64,000 bases of DNA from Achatina immaculata (Eukaryota; Mollusca; Gastropoda; Stylommatophora; Achatinidae): NCBI GenBank assembly GCA_009760885.1, contig CM019713.1:22700427-22764426 (forward strand). The letters run 5' to 3'. Below the pieces are notes generated by a model. That model ran no database searches, had not been told where the DNA came from, and worked only from the letters and a program-made list of their open reading frames with translations. How positions within the stretch are numbered: the first letter of the stretch is position 1; each line of letters begins with the position of its first letter. The translations under genes and the position numbers were made by a program. Positions 52,001 to 58,564 of this stretch are shown piece after piece.

Positions 52001-55000
52001 CTGTCATCTTGACTATCCTGACAGCTTGTTATCATAATGAGTATCCTGACAGCCTGTTATCATCATGAGTATCCTGACAGCCTGTTATCATCATGAGTAT
52101 CCTGACAGCCTGTTATCATCATGAGTATCCTGACAGCCTGTTATCATCATGAGTATCTTGACAGCCTGTTATCATCATGACCATCCTGAGAGTCTGAAAT
52201 CACTGCCACCCACAGTCATCATGATCCATATCACCTCTGGGTAAATGAACAGAACACTGGATTTAATAGAACAGAAACTACAAACACAGAAAGCTGAAGG
52301 TCAGGACTAAGGTGTGGCCAAAACAAACCAGATGATCCTAATCAAACATGACTGACAGCTGATTTAGGGGAAGGCATCCAACTGAAGATCTCTGCTGACT
52401 TAGAAGACTACATATTTACTGATAAGACTTCAAAAGTGAACCCAAATTTAGGGTCTTGCGGCAGCGCCGTCTTCTAGCACCTCTTGCATGTTTCTAACAT
52501 CAGACTGTATTGGTTGTATGATTCCTTTGTCACTTTCAGCTACTTTGAGAAGGGGAAAAATGGAGAATAGGTAACAGTGTATTTCACACACACAAAGGAA
52601 AATTAGGAGAAGTCTTCAAGGAAGTTTAGTCTTGTTTCATAGATGCATCATCCAACAGTTAGAAGTCATTAAAGGAGGCTACTACTGTTAGCGGATAAGT
52701 AGAGCTGTACTGAATACAAAAGTTCACATAGCTGGTCCAATACAAATACTTGGTTTCCTGGTTGGTCAAATACAAACTCAGTATGACAACAGTACATTCA
52801 TGCAAATAGGACTACTCGTTAGAAGTATGAATGTGGTGCAGATGCCACAATTAATATGCAGATCTCACACTAAAATTACTCATTTATTATACAAAGTCTT
52901 GCACTAGTTGAGGTTTGCGTAGACAGCAGACACAAAGTCTTGCACTAATAGGGGTTTGCACAGACAGCAGATACAAAGTCTTGCACTAATAGGGGTTTGC
53001 ACAGACAGTAGATACAAAGTCTTGCACTAATAGGGCTTTGCATAAACAGCAGACACAAAGTCTTGCAATAGTAGAGGTTTGCATAGACAGCAGACACAAA
53101 GTCTTGCACTAGTAGAGGTTTGCAGAGACAGCAGATACAGAGTCTTGCACTAGGAGAGGTTTGCAGAGACAGCAGACACAAAGTCTTGCACTAGTAGAGG
53201 TTTGCAGAGACAGCAGATACAAAGTCTTGCGCTAGTAGAGGTTTGCGGAGACAGTAAATACAGAGTCTTGCATTAGTAGATGTTTGCAGAGACATTCATT
53301 CATTCATTCATTTGCATGTCCCTTGCGGAACTTTGCCTCCCAAACAGCACTCCTGTAGGCCTCTCGGTTGTGAGCAAGATGGCCTGCTGCTGTTGCATCC
53401 ATTTCCAGATCATCAACGATGTCTTGCAGCCATCTTCGTCTTGGTCTTCCTCTTTTTCTTTTTCCCATTATGTATCCTTCCAATACGGTCTTCTCTAAAT
53501 TATCATGACATTTAATGTGTCCAAAATATTTAAGTTTTCTCTCTTTAATCCTCTTCACTAGCCAGCCTTCTTCAATATTAAGCTCTTGTAGTATAGATAT
53601 ATTTGTTCTTTTTTGTGTCCATGATATTTGGAGAACTCTTCTGTAGCATTTACATTCAAAGGCATTTATGTGTTTCTCAGCTGTTTTGTTAAGTGTCCAC
53701 GTCTCACAGGCATATGTTGCGATGGGAAAGATGCATGCCCTTAAAAATCTTATTTTTGTGGTTCTGTCTGCTCCTCTCCACAGATTCTTTATTTGTTTTA
53801 CTTTCTGAAGAGCGATAGATGTCCTCCTTTTAATTTCCCTCATTGTATCTCCATTATTAGTTAGCAGTGATCCAAGATATTCAAAGTTTGCAGAGACAGC
53901 AGATACTAATTATAAATTATTACTCTTAACTTTTTAATTTTCAGGTAGATTTAATCTGACTGCAGCACAAATTTGATCCCAGCACAGAACAATCTAATGA
54001 GCATGAAATACAATGGCTGGACTGATTGGTCTGGGAAGGAAGCATCACTGCCTACTCTAGCAACCAGTGTAAGGTGTGTGTGTGCTGGCTGATTGTCTTG
54101 GTTGTTTTGATTGTGGGTCTGTCCTCGGTGGAAGCTTATTATTCCCTCACCCCCTCCCCAGTTCCTTCATTCTGCAGATGTTGGGAGTGCTCTCCCATTG
54201 CTGCTCTTCATTACCGTAAAACTCCAGTCACAGTCTACGAGACATTTGATATGTTCAGTCTGAGCACCACTAAGGTGAGGGAAATAGTGCCTCCAGCTGG
54301 CCGGTCAGCCCAGTCGTTGCCGCGCTGCTGCATGTCCAGGACCGTAGATCCATGAGACGCCTGCGACCCGAGAGTCAGCGAGCAGGTCCGTGAAGCATGC
54401 CTCAGGAGCTCATCGCTGACTGCCGCAGTGTGTCTGCCGCTCAACCAGCCAAACAAGTGCAGCAGTGTGTCTGCCGCTCAACCAGCCAAACAAGTGCAGC
54501 AGTGGCCACTTCAGTTTTTGTCCTCATAATGCAGGTTGTGATGTCATATACAGCCATTCTTTCCTTAGATGTTTCTCACTGAGGTGTGAAGACAAGCCCC
54601 AATCCCTCGGACATCCTCTGATGATGGTGCCCTGTGCCTGAGAGTGGTAGTGAATGACTTCTTGTCAGGTCAGTGGTGCCTAAAGCCTGAAATATGAACT
54701 CAATGCCAGTACTGAATGGTCTAATCTGACTGAAATATACATATGATGCCAGTACTGAATGGTCTAATCTGACTGAAATATACATATGATGCCAGTACTG
54801 AATAGTCTAATCTGACTGAAATACACATTTAATGCCAATAGTGAACTGTCTAATCTGATCAAAATATAAACTTCATATTGACATTGGGCAATCTAATCTA
54901 ACTGAAATATAAACTTGATATCAATATTGAGCAATGCAGGGGATATATTTGTTTATGCATTTTAAACTTCATTATTCACATTTTTTTTTGAGTAGAAACA

Positions 55001-55256
55001 TTATAATTTCTATATTTTTTTTTATCCAGATATGAATTCAGATCAAATATCTGATGTATGTCTAGTTGTAAACACATATAACACATAGTAAACTACTTCA
55101 TATATTACTGCCTCTTATGCCTTCATCATAATCGCATATTGAATACTTTACCTGCAGCCGTGTGGACACTGAATGACCGGGGGATTCTGGGTGATGAACA
55201 GGTGAATCATCCCTGATTTTACCTGCTGTTTCTGATTCTTTAGCTGTGCCACTCAT
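27935..55256 (-). CDS. POC5: POC5 centriolar protein, complete spliced gene (11 coding exons, 560 aa)
   Basis: Join on the minus strand: 55256-55152, 51538-51397, 48348-48211, 46826-46684, 46149-46079, 41173-40975, 39480-39301, 35993-35825, 35302-35118, 33066-32920, 28138-27935. Every junction is GT-AG and phase-compatible, and the total is 1683 nt including TAA, one open frame. POC5 is a centrin-binding protein of the inner centriole scaffold, needed for centriole elongation. Visible signatures: EEYSELLRYA (36-45), a centrin-binding/Sfi1-like segment with KLDAWLGKLKSDIL (about 163-176), a coiled coil with ARKD (about 226-229), the segment KVLRSWYSLIQQKWK (about 284-298), KKAFMRGMCALN (about 353-364), PPMASVVVE (about 478-486) and the C-terminal IKVVE. 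Between DYE in exon 8 and KKAF in exon 9 the spacing equals that of human POC5 as I recall it, which supports the splice model. Human POC5 is about 575 residues. Introns of 0.5-5 kb are full of repeats. No frameshift or premature stop is seen, so I judge it functional. Confidence 0.95.
28620..28925. repeat. Minisatellite in the last POC5 intron, about 41-bp unit, 7 copies
   Basis: Unit GACAGGTATCCAGATTTAGT then TTGACCTAACACTTGAACACA. Confidence 0.93.
30169..31268. mobile_element. TTAA-flanked insertion, possible piggyBac-type MITE, carrying LINE-B
   Basis: TTAA stands at 30165-30168 and 31269-31272, exactly where continuous LINE-C sequence is broken. Ends read CTCCTTGTGTAC (left) and, inverted, CTCTTTCTATAAAC (right). 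Near the ends lie palindromes ATGACCAATGGTCAT (about 30613-30630) and CGTCACACAGTGTGACG (about 31238-31254). Without the nested LINE-B it is about 690 bp with no transposase. Subterminal palindromes and TTAA fit piggyBac-like elements; the terminal inverted repeats are weak. Confidence 0.5.
30184..30589 (+). mobile_element. LINE-B 3' fragment inside the TTAA element
   Basis: Encodes KRLDSFENKCLRKILGIKWN, QQPVSWVIRKRS, QRKRGRLRETLKRTLLRE and ends GGATATAAGATAAGAA. Target duplication GTACTGG at 30177-30183 and 30590-30596. Confidence 0.85.
32920..33066 (-). CDS. POC5: POC5 exon 11 (residues 445-493)
   Basis: 49 codons, phase 0 at both ends; acceptor gaacag, donor gtttga. Encodes a basic stretch (SKPKSSKGKVRPS), then LAPPMASVVVERHDPVTK, which matches the conserved PPM-SVVVE-H-PVT block near the POC5 C-terminus. 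Confidence 0.93.
33249..33313. repeat. Tandem duplication, 34-bp unit, 2 copies
   Basis: CACACAGACAAACAACAACT followed by GAAAATCC, repeated. Confidence 0.75.
33733..33925. repeat. Minisatellite, 46-54-bp unit, 4 copies
   Basis: Unit AGAGTTGAAGTGAGCCTCCA then TGGAGCAGAAACACCCCCTCC. Confidence 0.92.
33955..34290. repeat. Minisatellite, 32-bp unit, about 10.5 copies
   Basis: Unit AAGGTTATGCTAAGCACAGG then GCATCAGCACAC. Very homogeneous. Confidence 0.95.
34295..34640 (+). pseudogene. mariner transposase relic, C-terminal part
   Basis: Plus-strand reading gives LLDDNVCPHMATTMKELLKT, WERLEHQCHDPDLGPSDLCL, then a KNHPGG segment and RDKCLNEHYVKK. These align with the mariner H-DNA-PH, SPDLAPSD and DKCLN-G-YVEK blocks (D,D34D). 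Heavily mutated, no terminal repeats found. A different lineage from the mariner at 24730. Confidence 0.75.
34919..34962. repeat. (TTG)n microsatellite
   Basis: TTGTTGTTG-type run in POC5 intron 10. Confidence 0.85.
34990..35148. repeat. Tandem repeat (about 59 bp x 3) overlapping the POC5 exon 10 donor
   Basis: Each unit contains TGGGCCAGTTCCTA. On the minus strand each unit offers acceptor-like TTCTTGTAG or TTCTTATAG and GAACTGGCCCACC plus CAG; two of the three are followed by GT. Confidence 0.9.
35118..35302 (-). CDS. POC5: POC5 exon 10 (residues 383-444, variable linker)
   Basis: Acceptor cctcacag, donor gtactt; phase 1 in, phase 0 out. Encodes a polar, disordered linker ending GTGPPHQ, in the region where POC5 is poorly conserved. 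The last 20 exon bases and the donor recur about 59 and 118 bp downstream, where they look like decoy mini-exons (acceptor-like ttcttgtag, CAG|gtattt). Confidence 0.8.
35825..35993 (-). CDS. POC5: POC5 exon 9 (residues 327-382)
   Basis: Acceptor tttgcag, donor gtaggt; phase 0 in, phase 1 out. Encodes the end of the coiled coil and the hallmark LKKAFMRGMCALNIETMTAF. Confidence 0.95.
36225..36500. repeat. Minisatellite, about 30-bp unit, 9-10 copies
   Basis: Unit TGACATCTGTGATACATTTC then TGCTGATTC in POC5 intron 8. Confidence 0.93.
36533..36735. repeat. Minisatellite, 24-bp unit, about 8.5 copies
   Basis: Unit CCTGATATCAGTCACAAAGA then AGCC. Confidence 0.93.
36850..37356. repeat. Minisatellite, about 31-bp unit (left part)
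   Basis: Unit TTCTTCTGTAAGCTAGATGA then CCATGTGGTTTA; about 16 irregular copies. Resumes after the LINE-B fragment at 38057. Confidence 0.92.
37357..38056 (-). mobile_element. LINE-B fragment inserted in a minisatellite
   Basis: Minus-strand: GSYIDQDGDTRKEVRITKAE, LENIWNSKVISTKTKLRLFN, SFENKCLRKILGIKWNEFKN, QAIKWNTTGQRKRG, ending in the 3' tail at 37357. AGCTAGATAA on both sides (37347-37356 and 38057-38066), though this is also part of the array unit. Confidence 0.85.
38057..38148. repeat. 31-bp minisatellite, right part
   Basis: About 3 copies continuing 36850-37356. Confidence 0.88.
38357..38590. repeat. Minisatellite, 33-bp unit, 7 copies
   Basis: Unit GATGCTGGTTCTGATTGTCA then GATCTATCAACTT. 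Almost invariant copies, so recently amplified. Open in both directions only because 33 is a multiple of 3. Confidence 0.95.
38895..38996. repeat. Tandem duplication, about 42-bp unit, 2 copies
   Basis: CAGCCTGTCTAGTACAGCCC then TAGCAATGTC is repeated. Confidence 0.8.
39008..39209 (-). mobile_element. LINE-C 3' tail fragment
   Basis: Inverted LINE-C 3' end (ATTCATTTGC tail side, to the KRGRPRRRWLQ-coding stretch). GAATGAT at 39001-39007 and 39210-39216. Confidence 0.85.
39301..39480 (-). CDS. POC5: POC5 exon 8 (residues 267-326, Sfi1-like centrin-binding segment)
   Basis: Exactly 60 codons, phase 0 at both ends; acceptor gtgcag, donor gtaaac. Contains RRLVQKVLRSWYSLIQQKWK followed by a conserved helix ending DYEDKIRS. 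The L-x-W spacing resembles Sfi1-type centrin-binding repeats. Confidence 0.94.
39600..40948. repeat. Minisatellite, irregular 25-45-bp units, about 32 copies
   Basis: Core ACCATTTCCTACAACACTC plus ACCAAATCCTATATCTATAA in POC5 intron 7. It ends about 25 bp from the exon 7 donor. Units vary in length and sequence, so it is older or more freely rearranged than the 34-bp array. Confidence 0.93.
40975..41173 (-). CDS. POC5: POC5 exon 7 (residues 200-266, coiled coil)
   Basis: Acceptor tgttag, donor gtttgt; phase 2 in, phase 0 out. Encodes a heptad-like charged helix with SMARKDTVIDNMNQALGKQR and RVKHMEAKNE, aligning without gaps to the coiled coil of vertebrate POC5. Confidence 0.93.
41545..43487. 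repeat. Large minisatellite, 34-bp unit, about 57 copies
   Basis: Unit ACTTTCAACTGTTTGCTCCT then CATGTTCATACAAA. Variants (CACACAAA, TAATTATTTG, GTTCCTC, CACACTAAA) recur in the same order in blocks (compare about 42230-42890 with 42890-43490), showing higher-order duplication of roughly 650-680 bp. Since 34 leaves remainder 1 modulo 3, all three plus frames stay open; the resulting long frames are artefacts. Confidence 0.97.
43593..43728. repeat. Minisatellite, 24-bp unit, 6 copies
   Basis: Unit TTCATTGCTAAATATGAGAA then AAAA-type spacer. Confidence 0.93.
43860..45170. mobile_element. Unclassified interspersed repeat with internal duplications
   Basis: A module with GCTGGC(A/G)AGATTCTT, TGAAGAAAAATGCGATTAGG, GATGGAAAGGA and CTACTCTAGAGGCC appears at about 44040-44270 and 44290-44540, and once at 62880-63100. 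Beyond 44640 a 90-100-bp unit (AGAAAGTCCA then CACCTCTCA) repeats three times. No convincing coding motif. Possibly the 5' region of a retrotransposon. Confidence 0.6.
45955..46110. repeat. Tandem repeat (about 60 bp, 2.5 copies) overlapping the POC5 exon 6 donor
   Basis: GTACTCACTCTTGTATCTCT (exon end plus donor, inverted) at 46071 recurs at about 46011; a third, diverged copy begins at about 45957. Confidence 0.85.
46079..46149 (-). CDS. POC5: POC5 exon 6 (residues 177-199)
   Basis: A 71-nt exon with acceptor ttccag and donor gtgagt; phase 0 in, phase 2 out. Encodes TEFSHMTIQTLENQKVSHQA and leads into the coiled coil. The exon's 3' end and donor are repeated about 60 and 120 bp downstream in the intron (45955-46078). 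Confidence 0.85.
46684..46826 (-). CDS. POC5: POC5 exon 5 (residues 129-176, first centrin-binding segment)
   Basis: Acceptor ccacag, donor gtattt; phase 1 in, phase 0 out. After an acidic start (DDSEFEE) it encodes DLSGKLDAWLGKLKSDIL, matching the family's first centrin-binding helix with its central tryptophan. Confidence 0.92.
46875..47035. repeat. Minisatellite, 26-36-bp unit, about 5 copies
   Basis: Unit GATGCTCATGTCAGATGTCA then CTTAAGTAA. Confidence 0.85.
47140..47256. repeat. Tandem duplication, 58-bp unit, 2 copies
   Basis: ATGCAGAAGATGTCATCAAG to CAACATCAGCCC(C/T)GGCCAG is repeated. Confidence 0.92.
47320..47762. repeat. Minisatellite, 50-bp unit, 9 copies
   Basis: Unit TGTCAATCACTGGAAGAAGT then TTGGGTGTGGTCACAGAGAG and AGTGTCATTG. 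Left copies read GGGTGTGG, right copies GGCTGTGG. Confidence 0.95.
48211..48348 (-). CDS. POC5: POC5 exon 4 (residues 83-128)
   Basis: Acceptor tatcag, donor gtgagt; enters and leaves in phase 1. Encodes a polar, probably disordered stretch rich in N, G, S and T. It has no recognisable motif; it is assigned by matching phases on both sides and good splice sites. Confidence 0.8.
48752..48971 (-). mobile_element. LINE-D 3' tail
   Basis: Matches the inverted LINE-D end at 63103-63345 (TGCCATGCCAACTGGCATTGG here). (ATC)n tail. Target duplication ATAAGTATAT at 48742-48751 and 48972-48981. Confidence 0.85.
48976..49058. repeat. (TA)n microsatellite
   Basis: About 80 bp of alternating TA with one interruption. 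Confidence 0.97.
49300..50711 (+). pseudogene. Decayed RTE-type LINE (LINE-D-like)
   Basis: Plus-strand fragments: GAGKTKVLEKMKNAVLEHG-like endonuclease-RT linker (49380), SLMSHITKILL, IIMRRIRNKIRPETAEEQCG (about 49645-49700), FSEGKDTSNAIYIISGLI, VRQGS-Y-RNFSL, a degenerate YADD region at about 49900, KVKGKELKQVDKFKYLGT (about 50070-50115), and MWFIRRMMRIPRTAKKTKVL. Ends in an (AG)n run. Many stops. Confidence 0.8.
50712..51396. other. POC5 intron 2-3 boundary region, nothing recognised
   Basis: AT-rich unique sequence within the POC5 intron between exons 4 and 3. Confidence 0.5.
51397..51538 (-). CDS. POC5: POC5 exon 3 (residues 36-82)
   Basis: Acceptor ttgtag before 51538; donor gtaagt after 51397; leaves in phase 1. 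Encodes EEYSELLRYAVGVPGTN and a low-complexity serine-rich tail. The EEY-ELL-YA motif is the most conserved N-terminal block of POC5. Confidence 0.92.
51895..52195. repeat. Minisatellite, 28-39-bp unit, about 9 copies
   Basis: Unit ATCCTGACAGCCTGTTATCA then TCATGAGT. Confidence 0.93.
52882..53294. repeat. Minisatellite, 42-43-bp unit, about 9.5 copies
   Basis: Unit ACAAAGTCTTGCACTAGTAG then AGGTTTGCAGAGACAGCAGAT. A LINE-C tail inserted at its right end, with part of a unit beyond it (53886-53905). Confidence 0.95.
53295..53885 (-). mobile_element. LINE-C 3' fragment with intact C-terminal frame
   Basis: The minus-strand open frame (53843-53304) encodes the RT thumb and tail: REIKRRTSIALQKVKQIKNL, YACETWTLNKTAEKHINAFE, EGWLVKRIKERKLKYFGHIK, KRKRGRPRRRWLQDIVDDLE, ending KGHANE. 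Flanked by GTTTGCAGAGACA (53282-53294 and 53886-53898). Its intact frame suggests recent insertion. Confidence 0.9.
54425..54502. repeat. Tandem duplication, about 39-bp unit, 2 copies
   Basis: CAGTGTGTCTGCCGCTCAAC then CAGCCAAACAAGTGCAG is repeated. Confidence 0.88.
54690..54930. repeat. Minisatellite, about 52-bp unit, 4-5 copies, decaying
   Basis: Unit GCCAGTACTGAATGGTCTAA then TCTGACTGAAATATACATATGAT; the right-hand copies are diverged. Confidence 0.85.
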
Positions 55257-55258
55257 GA
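55152..55258 (-). CDS. POC5: POC5 exon 2 (start codon, residues 1-35)
   Basis: ATG at 55256-55254 opens the frame MSGTAKES. The exon ends at 55152 with donor gtaaag. A usable acceptor (ttgcag) ends two bases before the ATG, so the exon probably begins at 55258 and the rest of the 5' UTR is in an upstream exon. The last residues, STRLQ, continue into EEYSELL of exon 3, as SSNLQ-EEY does in vertebrate POC5. Confidence 0.85.
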
Positions 55259-55530
55259 CTGCAATATGATGTTACAGGTAAGTAATAGGATGAGAGGATG
55301 ACCATATATCAAGAGACACTGAATAACAGTTAAATATATCATCACATGCTGAGTAAGTTATAAACTAGGAAAAAAGTAGGAACAGCTTTATTACTTAATG
55401 AATATACATTAAGGCGTGAGCCTTAATCATACAAAAACACACAGAGCAAAGAAACAGAGAGAGGAGATAAAGTATAAATTCACAGGAATGTTGTGTTAAA
55501 AAATAAATCAATCAATCAATAAAATGAATA

Positions 55531-55853
55531 AAGTAAGAGAACAAATTTTGTAGGATTAGACCTCGAAAAAATCGTAGACAAAGCACTTTAGTGAGACGTG
55601 AGAGAAAGAAAAATCACAAGAGAATTACCTGGGATTCGAACACGGACTCCGGTAAGACGAGCAGCTTTAGGTAATTCTGCTCGTCTTACCGGAGTCCGTG
55701 TTCGAATCCCAGGTAATTCTCTCGTGATTTTTCTTTCTCTCACGTCTCACTAAAGTGCTTTGTCTACGATTTTTTCGAGGTCTAATCCTACAAAATTTGT
55801 TCTCTTACTTTACTGTACCAAAGCCTCGTAGTTTCCTATTTATAAAAAATTAT
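55531..55853 (+). mobile_element. Palindromic SINE-like insertion with 13-bp target duplication
   Basis: AATAAAATGAATA at 55518-55530 and 55854-55866. Inside are two 134-bp arms (55531-55664 and 55677-55810), inverted copies with one mismatch, around a 12-bp spacer. The right arm continues 43 bp to a T/A-rich tail. Each arm carries a tRNA B-box-like GTTCGAATCC. Confidence 0.88.
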
Positions 55854-55866
55854 AATAAAATGAATA

Positions 55867-56465
55867 GAGCACTTAGCTGTAACTTGTAAGAAGCTGTGGC
55901 TTGTCTGACGCTGTGTGTCAGAAATGCGCATGGTGGAGTGTAGAGAATATTTAAATACAAACTTGGGATGTGTGGTAGGTGGGTAGTAGCTGAGGGTGGT
56001 GGGTGGGGAAACCGTGGAGGGGAGAGAGAGTGATACAGTGGTACTCTAGCCAGGAGAAGGTGAAATATGTGATGATAATTAGGGTAGAGGGATTGTAATG
56101 TGATGCTGTGAGGAGGTTTTGAACTATGTGTAACAAGTGAGAAGGGAGTGGAACAGTGGGGAGGGATTGTGGAAGAGGAGAATGTTAAGTGTAGCTAAAT
56201 AATGAGTTCAAACCATGTGATTCCAGCGTCCCATATTCCTGAATGTAGTGGTTCTCAAGCATTAAGCAGATTATGTCATCTGAATGACATTGTTTGATGG
56301 CTGCTACCAGAAAGTCAGATTTGTCTCTGTGGTTGGGGCCACTGAAATGATTCAGGACTGGTTTTGAAGCATGGTGGGTGATATCGTACAGATGTTTCTG
56401 CATGTGATCCCCTAATCTGAGGCCAGTTTCACCAATATAAGTTATCCTGCATATTCTGTATACAA
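55867..56465 (-). pseudogene. PLE1 GIY-YIG remnant, minus copy
   Basis: Minus-strand: ITYIGETGLRLGDHMQKHLY (about 56445-56395) with the GIY-YIG core YIGETG and conserved Arg, then DITHHASKPVLNHFSGPNHR, SDFLVAAIKQCHSDD and LENHYIQEYGTLESHGLNSL. A short but clean C-terminal piece. Confidence 0.85.
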
Positions 56466-56489
56466 ATACTTAAGTCACTTCTATATTTT

Positions 56490-57370
56490 ACAAGCCCACT
56501 GACAGCCACACCTATTTACTTTACATCTCCTCTCATCCTAAAGCTTGTAAGAACTCATCCTATACACCATACTCCCAACTCCTCTGTCTTTGCGCCTATG
56601 TCAGGATAACTTGGACTTTATAGATCAATCCAACAAATTATTAGAATTTTTCCGTCATCATCATTTCCCAGAAAATGTCCTTTGGAAAGCACTCAACCAC
56701 ATACAAACTGATGAGTCGCAAGGAAGCATTCAGAAAAAAACCTGTTACCTCATCTGACAGAATTAAATTAGTACTTCCTTTTCACCCACATGGTCAGATT
56801 GTTATGAAAATTCTTTATCGTCATCTGTCACTAATCCAACTTGACCCCGACACTCGCAACATTTTCTCTGATCCACCCCTATTAGCATACAAATGGGAAC
56901 CCAATCTTAAGGACATCCTTGTCCATAGCTACTTGAAGCAGAACCTTGCATATGTTGGCACTAGAAAATGTAACTGCCCTCACTGTGTTACCTGCCCTGT
57001 AGTCTTGGAATTAAAAGATCACCTTTCCAAAAACTACCCTAACTCTCCATGAGGGATTCACATGCGAGTCCCACAGTGTGATATGCCATTGTATGCAAAA
57101 GATGCAGCATAACATGTATTGGTGAAACTGGCCTCAGATTAGTAGACCACATACAGAAACATCTGTACGACATCACCCAGCATACTTTGAAACCAGTCTT
57201 GAATCACTTCAATGGCCCCAACCAGAGGCAAATCTGATTTTCTGGTAGCAACCATCAAACAATATCATGCAGATGATAGAAGTTGCCTAGCGCTTGAGAA
57301 CCACTACATTCAGGAATTTGGGATGCTGGAATCATATGGTTTGAACTCATTATTCAGCTACACTTAACAT
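56490..57370 (+). pseudogene. PLE1 linker and GIY-YIG region, plus copy
   Basis: Frames: SRKEAFRKKPVTSSDRIKLV, LVLPFHPHGQIVMKILYRHL, QLDPDTRNIFSDPPLLAYKW, YVGTRKCNCPHCVTCPVVLE (zinc-binding-like C-x-C-x2-C-x2-C cluster), a stop at about 57050, then MTCIGETGLRLVDHIQKHLY-like GIY-YIG (about 57113-57170), LEPVLNHFNGPNQ, and a frameshift before the conserved C-terminus. Confidence 0.85.
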
Positions 57371-58330
57371 TCTCCTCTTCCACAATCCCTCCCCACTAAG
57401 TTCCACTCCCTTCTCACTTGTTACACATAGTTCAAAACCTCCTCACAGCATCACATTACAACCCCTCTACTCTAACTATAATCACAGATTTCACCCTCTC
57501 CCTGCTAGATTACCACTGTATCACTCTCTCCCCCTCCATGGTTCCCCGCCCACCATCCTCAGCTACGACCCACCTATCACAATCACAAGCCTCCATTTAA
57601 ATATTCTCTACACTCCACTATGTGCGTTTCTGACACACAGCATCAGACAAGCCACAGCTTCTTACAAGTTACAGCTTGTTACAGTGTTCTATTCATTTTA
57701 TTTATTTATTTTTTTAACACAACATTCGTGTGAATTTATACTTTATCTCCTCTCTCTATTTCTTTGTCTTGTATGTTTCTGTATTATTAAGGCTCACGCC
57801 GAAACGTCACAACTTTGTACTCGTTAAGTAATAAAGCTGTTCCTACTTTTTTCCTAGTTTATGCATTTTGGTATCACAGCTTTACTGCAGTGGCTCCGTG
57901 TATAGTTATAAACTTAAATGCTAATTATTGTGTGTTGCTGAATAAGTTATAAAAGTACACAGATTCTTTATTTCCCATTCTTAAACATAAAATTTCTCCA
58001 AGTCATCCAGTTCTATCCAGTCCTTGAGAAGAACATTTACTAAGATGGCGAGTTATCCAGTAGTCAATATCTGGACTCCTAACACACTGTAGAAAAGAAT
58101 ATTAGAACACGTGTTATGATATAATCACCAATGTAAACTGTGCAAATAATATTTCATACTTTAAAATGGCTCTGCCTGTTTGGAATATATAATATCTGTA
58201 CCATTTAAGACCAGCAACGTTTTGACTGTTCGGTTAAGCCGCTGCAAGTTCTAACATGTTAACACTATCATTTCAAGCAATTCTACATCTAATAATCGTC
58301 ATCACTTCCATACTAAAGAAAAAAACTTAC

Positions 58331-58440
58331 CACTTCTAAGACTGGATAGTCAACCTATGACTTTATAACACCTTCAGAAGTTACTGAAAGATAGTTAACG
58401 AAATTCGACCTCGAAAATTGGTCCCTAGAACTTATTCGCC
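58331..58440 (-). other. POC5: Probable non-coding first exon of POC5
   Basis: A strong donor (AGTG|gtaagt) lies at 58331/58330 on the minus strand, downstream of a CCAAT box. It could splice to the acceptor at 55259. The upstream edge is a guess; no in-frame ATG is needed. Inference from splice signals only. Confidence 0.45.
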
Positions 58441-58499
58441 ATTTGTAAACAAAATCGAAAATTTGTAACCGTTAAATGGATTTCATGATGAAGTTGTTA

Positions 58500-58530
58500 C
58501 ACCTATTCTGATTGGTCACAGTGTAAACAC
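58500..58530 (-). promoter_or_regulatory. Candidate POC5 promoter with CCAAT box
   Basis: The minus strand carries ACCAATCAGAAT (CCAAT at 58515-58511), a classic CCAAT/NF-Y-like box, 70-180 bp upstream of the proposed first exon. No TATA box was noticed. A mini-LINE inserted about 50 bp further upstream. Confidence 0.4.
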
Positions 58531-58564
58531 CCTATACTAGTTTCTCAACGAAGAAGAGGTGACT

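Larger units (their letters stand above)
55362..57936. mobile_element. PLE1 locus 2: head-to-head truncated pair with target duplication
   Basis: A minus-strand copy (about 56465-55362) and a plus-strand copy (about 56475-57936) meet at their truncated 5' ends, both with the PLE1 3' end outermost. Flanks match: GCTGAGTAAGTTATAAA (55348-55364) and GCTGAATAAGTTATAAA (57937-57953), one mismatch. In POC5 intron 1. Confidence 0.88.

Noticed and set aside
53304..53843. Independent 179-residue gene
   Set aside because: It is the C-terminal part of LINE-C, bounded by target duplications.
54026..54355. Small secreted-protein candidate with a hydrophobic stretch (VCWLIVLVVLIVGLSS)
   Set aside because: Antisense inside a POC5 intron, next to tandem duplications, with no homology I recognise and no splice or promoter support.
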